Source: Verrucomicrobiota bacterium
GTDB lineage: Bacteria > Verrucomicrobiota > Verrucomicrobiia > Opitutales > Opitutaceae
Length of the DNA: 40,597 bases
Reading direction: 5' to 3'
Assembly (NCBI GenBank): GCA_030601755.1
Contig: JAUWBF010000026.1
Coordinates: forward strand, 1-40,597
Below are positions 1 through 9,050 of the stretch, in pieces (positions within the stretch are counted from its first letter, which is position 1; each line of letters starts with the position of its first letter). The notes beneath the pieces were generated by a model. That model was given only the letters and a program-made list of their open reading frames with translations. It ran no database searches and was not told the origin of the DNA. The translations under genes and the position numbers were made by a program.

Positions 1-939
1 GCGCAACTCGGCCGGTGTTATCGCCTCGGCGTCGGCTCCCCAGCCGAGCACCCAGCGCTCGGCTTCGGCGAGAGCGCCTAGGCGCAGGGTGATCTCGACG
101 CCGCCGTCGGACAGGTCGCGCAGCTCCTGCGTCTCGTGCCAGACGCGCTCGCGCACGCGGTCGGCGACGGCCGGCGTGAAGCGCACCTTCACGGTGTGGT
201 TGCCGTCGCCCACCAGCACGCCGAGCGCGCTGGAGAAAAACTTGTTCGGGTCGAAGTCCGCGGGGCGCGCAAAGGTCTTGTTGAGTTTGCGGGCGTTGGC
301 GATGCGGGGCAGGGCGAAGGTGCGCTCCTGGTCGCGGCCGACGTCGTGGGCGATGAGATACCAGAGATTCTCGCGGTGTGAGAGGTGGTAGGGGCGCACG
401 TGGCGGCGGGCGGCGGTCTTGTCGCCGGGCTTGCGGTAGTCGAACTCGACCTCGTGGTGGTTGAGCACCGCGGCGCTGAGGAGGTTGAAGATGGTGAGGT
501 CCGCCTTGCCCAGGCCGACGTTTTTGAACGACACCGAGGCGAGCTCGTCGGCGGGCGTGAAGCTGATGCGGTCGCGCAGTCCGCCGGCGAGTTTTTCGAA
601 CGCCACCGAGAGCTGGCGGTGAAAGGGCGTGCCCTCGTATTGCTCGAGCGCGCGGCGGGCGACGAGCAGCGCGAGCAGTTCGCCCTCCGTGACCTTCACG
701 GTCGGGAACGCCTCGACGGGGCTGGTGTAGCGGTAGGTGCGCGCGCTGTGGTCGAACTCGACGGGCAGGTCGAGCCGGTCGCGCATGAAGGCGATGTCGC
801 GCACGATGGTCTTGCGGTTGACCTCCAGCAGGGCGCAAAGCTGCGTGCAGTTTATCGGACGCGCGCGTCGCAGCTCCTCGTGAATGCGCAGCATGCGCTC
901 GAGCGGCGGACGGGAAGTCTGGGCGGTGGGAACGGGCAT
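1..939 (-). CDS. WYL-domain transcriptional regulator, 3'-truncated by window edge
   Basis: Translating the minus strand from the ATG at 939 gives 313 codons open to the window edge. Residues 14-60 form a helix-turn-helix of the HTH_11/DeoR type, and a WYL domain covers roughly 145-225 with the Trp-Tyr-Leu signature at 193-195. A WCX-like C-terminal region follows and is cut off. Proteins of this family (YafY/PafC-like) bind DNA and are thought to sense nucleotide-type or small ligands through the WYL domain. The gene diverges from the unknown gene at 1195. The 255-bp spacer holds three inverted repeats, two sharing one core, so autoregulation and control of the neighbour are likely but inferred. 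The ligand is unknown. Confidence 0.9.
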   Translation of the reverse strand, partial: MPVPTAQTSRPPLERMLRIHEELRRARPINCTQLCALLEVNRKTIVRDIAFMRDRLDLPVEFDHSARTYRYTSPVEAFPTVKVTEGELLALLVARRALEQYEGTPFHRQLSVAFEKLAGGLRDRISFTPADELASVSFKNVGLGKADLTIFNLLSAAVLNHHEVEFDYRKPGDKTAARRHVRPYHLSHRENLWYLIAHDVGRDQERTFALPRIANARKLNKTFARPADFDPNKFFSSALGVLVGDGNHTVKVRFTPAVADRVRERVWHETQELRDLSDGGVEITLRLGALAEAERWVLGWGADAEAITPAELR

Positions 940-973
940 GGCGGGTCGCGGAGGTGTGGTTCTGAAGAAAAGA

Positions 974-990
974 CTAACCAGACACGTTAG
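974..990. promoter_or_regulatory. Operator-like inverted repeat CTAAC-N7-GTTAG, copy 1
   Basis: CTAAC (974-978) and GTTAG (986-990) flank a 7-bp spacer. Pairing extends outward to AGACTAAC/GTTAGTCT (971-993). It lies about 35 bp upstream of the WYL regulator start and matches the copy at 1077-1093 in core, spacing and right flank (TTTATT then Y-GGG). Binding by the WYL protein is inferred. Confidence 0.6.
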
Positions 991-1076
991 TCTTTATTCG
1001 GGCGGTCGGAGCAGGGGTTTCAGAGAGAAAGCGGACGATGTGTTGGGGCTAAAAGCGGGCTGATATCGAGAAAAGG

Positions 1077-1093
1077 CTAACGTAGCTGGTTAG
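1077..1093. promoter_or_regulatory. Operator-like inverted repeat CTAAC-N7-GTTAG, copy 2
   Basis: This is the same 5-7-5 architecture as at 974-990, displaced by 103 bp, with a similar flank (AAAAGG before, TTTTTATTTGGGG after). The spacer bases differ, so the half-sites look like the conserved part. It lies about 100 bp upstream of the gene at 1195. Confidence 0.6.
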
Positions 1094-1151
1094 TTTTTAT
1101 TTGGGGCAGGCAGAGAGATTTTTTTGAGGAAAGTTTTCGGCAGACGGATGG

Positions 1152-1170
1152 TGGGACAATAAATGTCCCA
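1152..1170. promoter_or_regulatory. Inverted repeat TGGGACA-N5-TGTCCCA
   Basis: Two perfect 7-bp arms (1152-1158 and 1164-1170) flank an AT spacer. The repeat ends 24 bp before the ATG at 1195, a typical place for a repressor site or a leader hairpin. It is unrelated in sequence to the CTAAC/GTTAG pair, so a second regulator may act here. Confidence 0.5.
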
Positions 1171-1194
1171 GTCGAGGCGTAAACTGCGGGCATC

Positions 1195-1815
1195 ATGAAA
1201 CGCCGCACCATCGCCAAGAAAATCGCCGAGCCGGTCATCCTCGCTTGGTTTCACCAGAATCGTCCGCACCGGGTCACCGTCTGGCCCGACGTGCGTTTTG
1301 AACAGCAGGTCGACGGTCGCTGGCTGTCGGTGGAGCCGGACCCGGCCGACGCGTCGTTCGCCAACGCGCAGGAGGCGCTCTGCCCGGTGACGTGGACGCG
1401 CTTTCTGTCGTTTTTCCCGCGGGAGATCGCGGACTTCGTGCGCGGGTTTCGTCAGGGCCGGCTGGCGGCGCTGGCGGTGATCACGCGTTGCCCGGAGTTG
1501 CTGGCGGATCTGGTCGAGACGCCGGCGCTGATGCCGTTTTTGGCGGCGCACACGTTGCTGCGTGGCACCGAGACGCCGCGGTGGTCGGAGATCGGCGCGG
1601 TGCATGAGCGCGGCGGGGTCTTCGCCTTGCTGGAGTGGCTGGGATTGCCGGCGACGCGCGAGGCTCTGGATATTCTGGGCCGCATCGCGGAACCGGATCT
1701 GGCCCGTTGCCGTCTGGAGCCGATCCGTGCGCGTCTCTGGGCGCCGGAATACACTTGGCTGCTCAGCCGCGTGGAGTCGGTCGGCGAACGCGAACTGGCA
1801 CGGATGGCGGCGTGA
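1195..1815 (+). CDS. Uncharacterised 206-residue protein next to WYL regulator
   Basis: I do not recognise the family. The protein is soluble, with no signal peptide or membrane segment. The basic N-terminus is followed by an aromatic-rich stretch (about 15-60) and then a mostly helical, Leu/Arg/Ala-rich C-terminal half (about 80-206). No catalytic motif stands out. It diverges from the WYL regulator and has three inverted repeats upstream, so it is the most likely target of that regulator. The start at 1195 is the first ATG with coding character; no clear ribosome site precedes it. It ends 57 bp before the SLC13 transporter on the same strand and might be co-transcribed with it. Confidence 0.75.
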   Translation: MKRRTIAKKIAEPVILAWFHQNRPHRVTVWPDVRFEQQVDGRWLSVEPDPADASFANAQEALCPVTWTRFLSFFPREIADFVRGFRQGRLAALAVITRCPELLADLVETPALMPFLAAHTLLRGTETPRWSEIGAVHERGGVFALLEWLGLPATREALDILGRIAEPDLARCRLEPIRARLWAPEYTWLLSRVESVGERELARMAA

Positions 1816-1872
1816 AGAAGTTGGCCTTCAATGGTGATTTAGGGTTGGTCATCGCGGTTTTCGTCGGCTGAC

Positions 1873-3423
<1,551 letters not shown>

Positions 3424-3438
3424 CGACGCCGGGCGGGG

Positions 3439-3516
3439 CGGAGAACGGACATTCCTGTCCGTTTGCGGACGGCGGGCAGAAGCGAATCGGAACGGACAGG
3501 AATGTCCCGTTCTCCG
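3439..3516. repeat. Long inverted repeat between convergent genes
   Basis: The left arm (3439-3463) and right arm (3491-3516) are reverse complements except for one inserted C in the right arm. Each arm carries the core GGACATTCCTGTCC or its complement. The loop is 27 nt. There is no T-run, so it is not a canonical terminator. It sits between the convergent SLC13 and LamG genes, where REP-like or mini-inverted-repeat elements collect, and it could end transcription from both sides. Confidence 0.75.
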
Positions 3517-3533
3517 TTTGCCCTGCGGCGGCC

Positions 3534-4355
3534 TCAGCGTCCGATGGCGGCGAGGCCCGCGATTTCCGTTCCGGTCAACGCACGCCGATAAACGGCGAGT
3601 CCGCCGAGCAGTCCGGTGAAGGGGTTGGCGATCAGGCCGCCGGACTCGATGAAGCCGCCGCGGCCATCGCTCTCGACCTTGGCGGGTCGGGCGACCGCGC
3701 CCACGGTGAAGTCGGCGTCGCCCTTGAGCAGACCGCCGGGGTAACGGAACGGGTTGCGACCGTAGTCGCCCTGCGGCTCGCGGACATCCAGCCGGCCGTC
3801 GAGCCATGCGCGGGCGAATTCGCCGTCGTAGGAGATGGCGACGCATTGCCAAGGTCCGACGGGCACGGGCGTGGCGCCGATGGCGACGTCCATGCAGTAG
3901 GGGTGGCCCGGGGTGGGACCGCCGTGCGATGAGATGTGCGCGCCGACCTGTTCGGCGGAGTCCCAGATGGCGAGGTTGAGAAACAGTCCGTATTGGCGAC
4001 GGTGGTGTTCGTTCCAGACGCCGGCGATGAATTGGCAGCCTTGGTAGGCCGTGGGCTCGCGCTTGATCCAGGCGACCACGGTCACCTGCGCGTCGCTCCC
4101 GCCGATATTGAGCGCGGGGGCGTCGGCCGCGGTGGCAAAGAGGTGGTTGGCTGCGCGGATGCCGTCGGCTCGAAACCGCAGCGCGCGGGTTCCAAACACG
4201 CCCTCGTCGACAAACTCCAGCGGAGCTCCCCCGACAGTCAGGCGAATGGGGGCGGGGCCGATGGAAAGCAGGTTGTCGTCCTGGAAATCCCAGAAAGCGA
4301 CGAGGCTGGGTAGGTCGGTTGGAGCGAGCGGCATCCCGGCCAGTCTTAGTTTCAT
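3534..4355 (-). CDS. LamG-like (concanavalin A-like) domain protein
   Basis: The 273-residue protein is almost entirely one LamG/laminin-G-like jellyroll. It opens with an A-F-W-D-F-Q-D-type first strand (about 19-25) and has the typical W-I-K-R and D-G-R-L-D strands later. It closes with the G-L-L-G-G-L-A-V-Y-R-R-A-L motif, diagnostic of LamG repeats in Verrucomicrobia and Planctomycetes. Such domains usually bind carbohydrate or protein ligands, normally attached to sialidases or sulfatases. Here it stands alone with no signal peptide, so its location is probably cytoplasmic and its role unknown. The ATG at 4355 gives a start immediately before the domain. Confidence 0.85.
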   Translation of the reverse strand: MKLRLAGMPLAPTDLPSLVAFWDFQDDNLLSIGPAPIRLTVGGAPLEFVDEGVFGTRALRFRADGIRAANHLFATAADAPALNIGGSDAQVTVVAWIKREPTAYQGCQFIAGVWNEHHRRQYGLFLNLAIWDSAEQVGAHISSHGGPTPGHPYCMDVAIGATPVPVGPWQCVAISYDGEFARAWLDGRLDVREPQGDYGRNPFRYPGGLLKGDADFTVGAVARPAKVESDGRGGFIESGGLIANPFTGLLGGLAVYRRALTGTEIAGLAAIGR

Positions 4356-4457
4356 ACGGGGTCTGTCGAGACGTGACCGCGCGCAATTATTCCGTAATGA
4401 AACATTCGCGGGGTTTGGCCTTGGTTCCGTCGGGACGGAAGTCAGTCTGCAACGTGC

Positions 4458-5000
4458 ATGCGGCTTTCATCATTTGCCCGGCTGTCAGCGCCCGAGGAAC
4501 GGAGAACCCGGGTCAGGTTTGTGCTCACGTTCGGGATGATGGTGGTGGGCTGGGCGGTGCTGCATGATTTGTGGCTGATTCAGGTCGAGCCTCGCCACTT
4601 CACCGAGTATCACCGGTCGCTGCTGCCGATCACGGATCTGGGACTGCTGGCCGTGCAATACGCGTTCGTGGCGACGCTGGGACCCGGACTGGCGTTCGGG
4701 TTTCTGGCGCACGCTGCCTGCCGTGGCGGAACGGCGCGACCGGCGCGGATGGCTCGGGTGGCTGCGGGCTTTGTGGTGGTGATGGTGCTGGTCGAGTGCG
4801 TGCTGATCGGCCTGGGGCATTGGTCGCTGGCGCGCTTCCGCGCGGGCGGGACTCCGCTCTGGCCTGACTGGGTGTATCCGGATTTCACCGACGGAATCGT
4901 GTTTTCCCAGACGGTGAACGTGGGAGCCTACCTGCTGGCGCCGGCGGCCGGGGTGGGTTGGTTGGCCGCTGTGTGGCTCTGGCGTCGCCGCGGGGACTGA
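4458..5000 (+). CDS. Small four-helix membrane protein, unknown function
   Basis: The 180-residue protein has four hydrophobic segments: about 21-41, 56-85, 95-120 and 150-175. The basic N-terminus suggests a cytoplasmic start, and the C-terminus ends W-R-R-R-G-D. I do not recognise a family. The start at 4458 is the first ATG before the first membrane segment; no strong ribosome site is visible. The gene converges on the membrane protein at 5003-5707, with two bases between the stop codons. Confidence 0.7.
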   Translation: MRLSSFARLSAPEERRTRVRFVLTFGMMVVGWAVLHDLWLIQVEPRHFTEYHRSLLPITDLGLLAVQYAFVATLGPGLAFGFLAHAACRGGTARPARMARVAAGFVVVMVLVECVLIGLGHWSLARFRAGGTPLWPDWVYPDFTDGIVFSQTVNVGAYLLAPAAGVGWLAAVWLWRRRGD

Positions 5001-5002
5001 TC

Positions 5003-5707
5003 TCAAAGGGAGGAGGGTGATAGGGAGGCGTCCTCGGATGAAGATTCGGTTAGCAGGGTGTAGTAGCGTGCGTAGGCTATGGTCACGAACGCGGCGAAAA
5101 GATCGGCGATCAGCATAAGCCCGGCGCTGACCGGCCAGGTATCCAACGCTGGCACAAACGCCATGGGCACGATCATGGTCACCACGAAAAAAACAAGGGC
5201 GCCCAACAGTAGCGCGTTGAATCCCAATACCGGCCAGAACCGTCCGCGGGTAAGCTCATGACTGCGCTGGAGCGCGTTGGCACCGGAGACTCCTTCGCCC
5301 ATCACCGCGCATTCCGCGAAGCAGAGACGTGTGGCGAAGTAAATGCCGGGCACAATCAGTAGCAGCAAGGTGAGTATCACCACCAAGCCTGAGAGGAACC
5401 GCGTCCAAAGCATGCGTCCCCAGTTGAGCAGTGCCGCCCCCATCGAGGCCGGGAACGTCGCCGTCTGTCCTGATGCGTCAACCAAGGCCATTCGGGTCAA
5501 CGCGGCGCTACCGATGATTCCGACCACGTTCTCCAGTATCTGTCCGAGTCGAAGCGGACCCGAGATATTCTCTGGGTCAAAAATCTCATACTCGCAGTAT
5601 GCGTAGATCACTTCGAGCGGGAGCCAGACGATCAGCACGATGGCGGCGATCAGGCCGAACTTGCGGCGATACAGATTCCACGAAGACGTGAGGACTGGTT
5701 TGAGCAT
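5003..5707 (-). CDS. YciC/DUF975-like integral membrane protein
   Basis: The 234-residue protein from ATG 5707 has about six membrane segments. The stretch near 135-185 (I-V-P-G-I-Y-F-A-T-R, then A-L-Q-R-S-H-E-L-T-R-G-R-F-W) is the hallmark of the YciC/glycerophosphodiesterase-membrane-domain group. These are common but functionally undefined inner-membrane proteins. The open frame extends further upstream but overlaps trhO, so ATG 5707 is the sensible start. That start lies 11 bp after the trhO stop, indicating a shared transcript. Base composition is a little lower in GC than its neighbours. Confidence 0.78.
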   Translation of the reverse strand: MLKPVLTSSWNLYRRKFGLIAAIVLIVWLPLEVIYAYCEYEIFDPENISGPLRLGQILENVVGIIGSAALTRMALVDASGQTATFPASMGAALLNWGRMLWTRFLSGLVVILTLLLLIVPGIYFATRLCFAECAVMGEGVSGANALQRSHELTRGRFWPVLGFNALLLGALVFFVVTMIVPMAFVPALDTWPVSAGLMLIADLFAAFVTIAYARYYTLLTESSSEDASLSPSSL

Positions 5708-5718
5708 GGCATGGGAGA

Positions 5719-6564
5719 TCAGCTTGGCGGATGAACGGACTTGTCCGCGCAGTGCGGACAAGCGACGTCGGGCACGTAGCGCGGGTCGCGCTGCTCGGCC
5801 TCGGTGAGCGGCATCTGGCAGGCGAAGCACATGACGGTGGACGTCTCGCGCAGCTGCGGGTCCACGCCCACGCGCTTGTCGAAGACGAAGCACTCGCCCT
5901 CGTAGTGCGCGCCGCCGCATTCCTCGAAGTATTTGAGGATGCCTCCCTCGAGTTGATAAACCTCACCGAAGCCTTCGCGGCGCAGAAACGGCGCGGCCTT
6001 TTCGCAGCGGATGCCGCCGGTGCAAAAGGTCACGACCGGCGTGTGCTTGAGTTCGGCGGGCAGTCTGCGCACGGCCTCGGGAAACGCGCGGAAGGTGCCA
6101 ATGCGCGGATCGATGGCGCCCGTGAACGTGCCGAGCTTCACCTCGTAGTCGTTGCGCGTGTCGAGCAACGTGACCGGCCGACCTTCGTCGAGCCATTGTC
6201 TGAGCGTGCGGGCGTCGATGCGCGGGGCGGGGTCGCGGGCCGGGTCGATGCCGTCCACGCCGAAGGCGATGATCTCCCGCTTGATCTTCACGAGCATGCG
6301 GTTGAACGGCTGCTCCTCGCTCCAGCTTTCCTTGGGCGCGAGGTCGGCGAGGCCGGGCAACGCGCGCAGCCGGTCGACGAGCGCGCGCACGTTGTCCGGC
6401 CGGCCGGCGACGAAGAGATTGATGCCTTCGGCGCCGAGCAGGATGGTGCCCTTGAGCGAACGTTGCGTGCAGGCGTTCAGCAGCTGCTCGCGCAGGTCGG
6501 GCAACTCATCGTTTTCAAATGGCGTGAACTTGTAGCAGGAGATGTTGAGAAACGGCGCGGGCAT
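5719..6564 (-). CDS. trhO: tRNA uridine(34) hydroxylase TrhO (YceA-type rhodanese protein)
   Basis: TrhO converts uridine 34 of certain tRNAs to 5-hydroxyuridine with oxygen, the first step toward cmo5U/mo5U wobble modifications. The protein from ATG 6564 has 281 residues. It has an N-terminal acylphosphatase-like domain (about 5-98), a rhodanese domain (about 122-218) with the loop Cys at 181 in C-T-G-G-I-R-C-E-K, and a C-terminal Cys-rich tail (C246, C249, C269, C272) that may bind zinc. An in-frame ATG at 6642 would add 26 residues of low-complexity sequence and is less likely. The membrane protein at 5003 follows closely. Confidence 0.92.
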   Translation of the reverse strand: MPAPFLNISCYKFTPFENDELPDLREQLLNACTQRSLKGTILLGAEGINLFVAGRPDNVRALVDRLRALPGLADLAPKESWSEEQPFNRMLVKIKREIIAFGVDGIDPARDPAPRIDARTLRQWLDEGRPVTLLDTRNDYEVKLGTFTGAIDPRIGTFRAFPEAVRRLPAELKHTPVVTFCTGGIRCEKAAPFLRREGFGEVYQLEGGILKYFEECGGAHYEGECFVFDKRVGVDPQLRETSTVMCFACQMPLTEAEQRDPRYVPDVACPHCADKSVHPPS

Positions 6565-6731
6565 GGCTGCGGGCAGGCGAACACTGTGGCGCGCGGCCGG
6601 CGCGCGCCAAGCGCCGATCTTCGCGCGTCCGTCGGGGCTCATGCCATTTCGCGCTGAAGTCCGGACCCACGCGGGTCGCCGGCGCTCCCCGCTACGACCG
6701 ATGATTTGTCCATTTTGAACGCGAATTGGGT

Positions 6732-7553
6732 TCAGCGGTTGCGAAAGCGGCCCGGCGGCCGTCCGGTGGCCTTGCGAATGGCGCGGCTGAAATAGCCCGG
6801 GTCGGTGAAACCGGCGAGCACGGCGATTTCCTGGACGGGCAACGCGGTCGTCTGGAGCAACGTGAGTCCGCGCTGGAGCCGCAGGTTGAGCAGGTGGTTG
6901 GAGGGCGTGATCGCGTAGGCCTCAAAGAATCGCCGGAAGAGCGTGCTGCGGTGCACCTGCAGCCGGTCGGCCAGCGCGGTCAGGTCGAAGCGCGGGTCGG
7001 CGAAGTGTTCCTCCATGAGGCGTCGCGCCCGGTCGGCCAAGGCGCCCTCGGGCGGCGCCGCGCGGGAGGTGGCCGAGGCGGCCACGAGGATGTCGTGCGC
7101 GTGGCGGGCGGCCTGGCGCTCGCCCTCGGCGGTGCCGGTGCGCAGGGCGTCGGCCACGGCCTTGAAGGCGGCCTCGGGACAGGGGCAGACGGCGGTGGTT
7201 TGCCGCGCGAGATTGAAGCCGCCGATCCAGCGCTCGGCGTCGGCATGGTCGAGGGTGATCCAGAGGTAACGCCAACGCGCATCCGGTCCGCCCAGCGCGC
7301 GCAGGTGGTGGGTCTCGCCCGGAAAGTAGACGTGGATGTCGCCCGGCTTCAGCCGCAGGTAACGACCGCCGGTCAACGCCTCGCCCTCGCCGGACAGCGT
7401 CCAGGTGAGCTCGACGAACCATTTTTTCACCGGAGGCTCGGCCCAGCCACCGGCGACATCGTAACGTCCGGTCGAGCGCACGCGCAGGGGCAGGTGCGGC
7501 ACCGCCGGCCGAGACAGGCGAAAGGCGGACGTGTTGCGGGCTTCGAGGGGCAT
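6732..7553 (-). CDS. AraC-family transcriptional regulator
   Basis: The 273-residue regulator has an N-terminal cupin-like sensing domain (about 1-150). The strand around residue 65 ([12 protein letters not shown]) is typical of sugar-sensing AraC proteins. The C-terminal double helix-turn-helix covers about 175-270: the first helix pair is near [11 protein letters not shown], the second near [18 protein letters not shown] 7553 is chosen because the upstream extension of the open frame overlaps the PEP-CTERM gene. The target is unknown; that PEP-CTERM gene lies 74 bp upstream on the same strand. Confidence 0.9.
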   Translation of the reverse strand: MPLEARNTSAFRLSRPAVPHLPLRVRSTGRYDVAGGWAEPPVKKWFVELTWTLSGEGEALTGGRYLRLKPGDIHVYFPGETHHLRALGGPDARWRYLWITLDHADAERWIGGFNLARQTTAVCPCPEAAFKAVADALRTGTAEGERQAARHAHDILVAASATSRAAPPEGALADRARRLMEEHFADPRFDLTALADRLQVHRSTLFRRFFEAYAITPSNHLLNLRLQRGLTLLQTTALPVQEIAVLAGFTDPGYFSRAIRKATGRPPGRFRNR

Positions 7554-7627
7554 CGGCGCGGGGTCTGGCCAATGCCTAGGGAACGCGTCGGGCGATGGCG
7601 AGTGCCGGTTGCCGCGACGCGGGCCGC

Positions 7628-8332
7628 TCAACGCCGCCGCCGCCGGGTCGCCGCCAGCAACGCGACCGCCCCGCCGAGCAGCGCGGCGGCGGAGGAGGGC
7701 TCCGGGATGGTGGCCGCGCCGACCAGGCCGATCGTGTAATCCTCGTTGTTGCTGACGAGTTTGTTGCCTTCGTAACGCCGGGCGTTGTCGAACGGGTCGG
7801 CGAACGCCCACTTGAAGATGGTGGAAGAGCTGTCGGTCACGAAGCGTATGGCGAAGCTGGAGCCGGCGGCGAGTCCGGTGTCGGCGACGTCAAAGACGAG
7901 CGTGCCGGCGCTCACGTTCACGTCGGCGGCGGAAAAAACGACGCTGTCGATCAGCTCGGGACTGGCCGCGAGGCTGGAGGCGTCGGGGACGTCCACGGCG
8001 AAAAACTGGAAGGTGGCGTCCCAACTGCCCGCAGTGTCGGCGAGGAAGTAGTTGATCGCGATCTTATCGAGCGTGAAGTCCGCCCCGACGGTGAAGGTCT
8101 GGGCGTTGAGGCGGGAGGACCTGACGTCGCGCTCGTTGAACGCCGCGTGGTCGCTGCTGCTGATGCCGGTGCCGGTGATGAGGTGGTCGACAAACAGGCC
8201 CTCGGGGGCCTGGAAGAAGCTGTCGCCATCCAGCGGCATGATGCTGACGGTGGCGGCCTGCGCGCCAAGGGCGAGGACGGCGAGCAATGGAGCAAGGCGG
8301 AGCGTATGGGTGGGGAGTCTGGGGTGTCGCAT
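7628..8332 (-). CDS. PEP-CTERM sorted exported protein
   Basis: The 234-residue protein has an N-terminal signal peptide (about 1-26, ending A-Q-A), a beta-rich mid-section, and a C-terminal sorting tag: P-E-P-S near 209-213, a hydrophobic span, and five closing arginines. PEP-CTERM tags are processed by exosortase in bacteria that make exopolysaccharide, so the protein is likely anchored or released at the outer surface. No enzymatic motif is visible in the body. The start codon overlaps no other gene; an 87-bp stretch separates it from the G15 tract shared with the divergent gene at 8480. Confidence 0.9.
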   Translation of the reverse strand: MRHPRLPTHTLRLAPLLAVLALGAQAATVSIMPLDGDSFFQAPEGLFVDHLITGTGISSSDHAAFNERDVRSSRLNAQTFTVGADFTLDKIAINYFLADTAGSWDATFQFFAVDVPDASSLAASPELIDSVVFSAADVNVSAGTLVFDVADTGLAAGSSFAIRFVTDSSSTIFKWAFADPFDNARRYEGNKLVSNNEDYTIGLVGAATIPEPSSAAALLGGAVALLAATRRRRR

Positions 8333-8419
8333 GATGCAAGTGTCATGCGGACCCTTGCCATGGTCGCAGGGTAAAATTGTTGTTTGAATGGGACTCATGT
8401 TGCGCCCGCTCTTCCGCGC

Positions 8420-8434
8420 GGGGGGGGGGGGGGG
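8420..8434 (+). repeat. Homopolymer of 15 guanines
   Basis: An uninterrupted G15 run lies in the spacer between the divergent genes at 8332 (minus) and 8480 (plus), 45 bp upstream of the latter ATG. Tracts this long slip during replication and, when placed in a promoter spacer, can vary expression. Length may also be a sequencing uncertainty. Confidence 0.85.
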
Positions 8435-8479
8435 CTCGCATGGCACGACGGGTGCTCCCGGTGAAGCAAAGGAGATCCC

Positions 8480-9049
8480 ATGAGCGAAACTTCCCGTCCG
8501 GTGACGTTGCAGCAGATAGCCAACCGCGGCTCGCTTTACTACCGGTTGGTCTGGACCGAGGAGGGTGCCGCGTGCGAGCAGGTCTTCCAAACCGAGGAGG
8601 AGGCCGTAATCGAGATGAGCGCGATCGAGGAGCGCCTGCGCGCCGCGGCGATGGCGGGGCAGGGTTTCACGGTCAACCCGTTCGGCGAACTGAAGCCCTT
8701 CGTCAACTCGCGCGATGTGCACTACGCCTCGCTCAAGCTGCGGCCGCGCGGCCTCTCGTTCCGCGAGGTGATCGACGACTTCGTGGCCGCTCACACCGCG
8801 CTCAAACCGTTCTCCGTGCGTCCGCTTGACGCCGCCAAGGCGCATGCCGAGGCGCTGGCGAACCTGCAGCCTTTCGACGTCACGCCGGCGCAGGTGGTCT
8901 ACGAGTGGATCGAGTTGAAAAAACAGATCGGCGACACGCCGTTTCACGAGCTTCTGCGCGCCTGGTTGGCGACGAAGAAGAGCGAAGAGTCGTCGCCATC
9001 CCCGCCGTCGCCGTCGCCGTCGCCGCCGCCCGCGGAACCGCCGGCCTGA
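8480..9049 (+). CDS. Uncharacterised 189-residue protein with Ser/Pro tail
   Basis: I do not recognise the family. The protein is soluble. An N-terminal alpha/beta part (about 1-50) with several Glu-rich helices is followed by a middle helical region. It ends with a low-complexity tail from about 170 made of Ser, Pro and Glu, encoded partly by three CCGTCG units (9005-9022). The start is well supported: AAAGGAGA at 8468-8475 precedes ATG 8480 at good spacing, one of the best ribosome sites in the window. The G15 tract lies upstream. The stop is one base from that of the convergent antiporter gene. Confidence 0.75.
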   Translation: MSETSRPVTLQQIANRGSLYYRLVWTEEGAACEQVFQTEEEAVIEMSAIEERLRAAAMAGQGFTVNPFGELKPFVNSRDVHYASLKLRPRGLSFREVIDDFVAAHTALKPFSVRPLDAAKAHAEALANLQPFDVTPAQVVYEWIELKKQIGDTPFHELLRAWLATKKSEESSPSPPSPSPSPPPAEPPA

Positions 9050-9050
9050 A

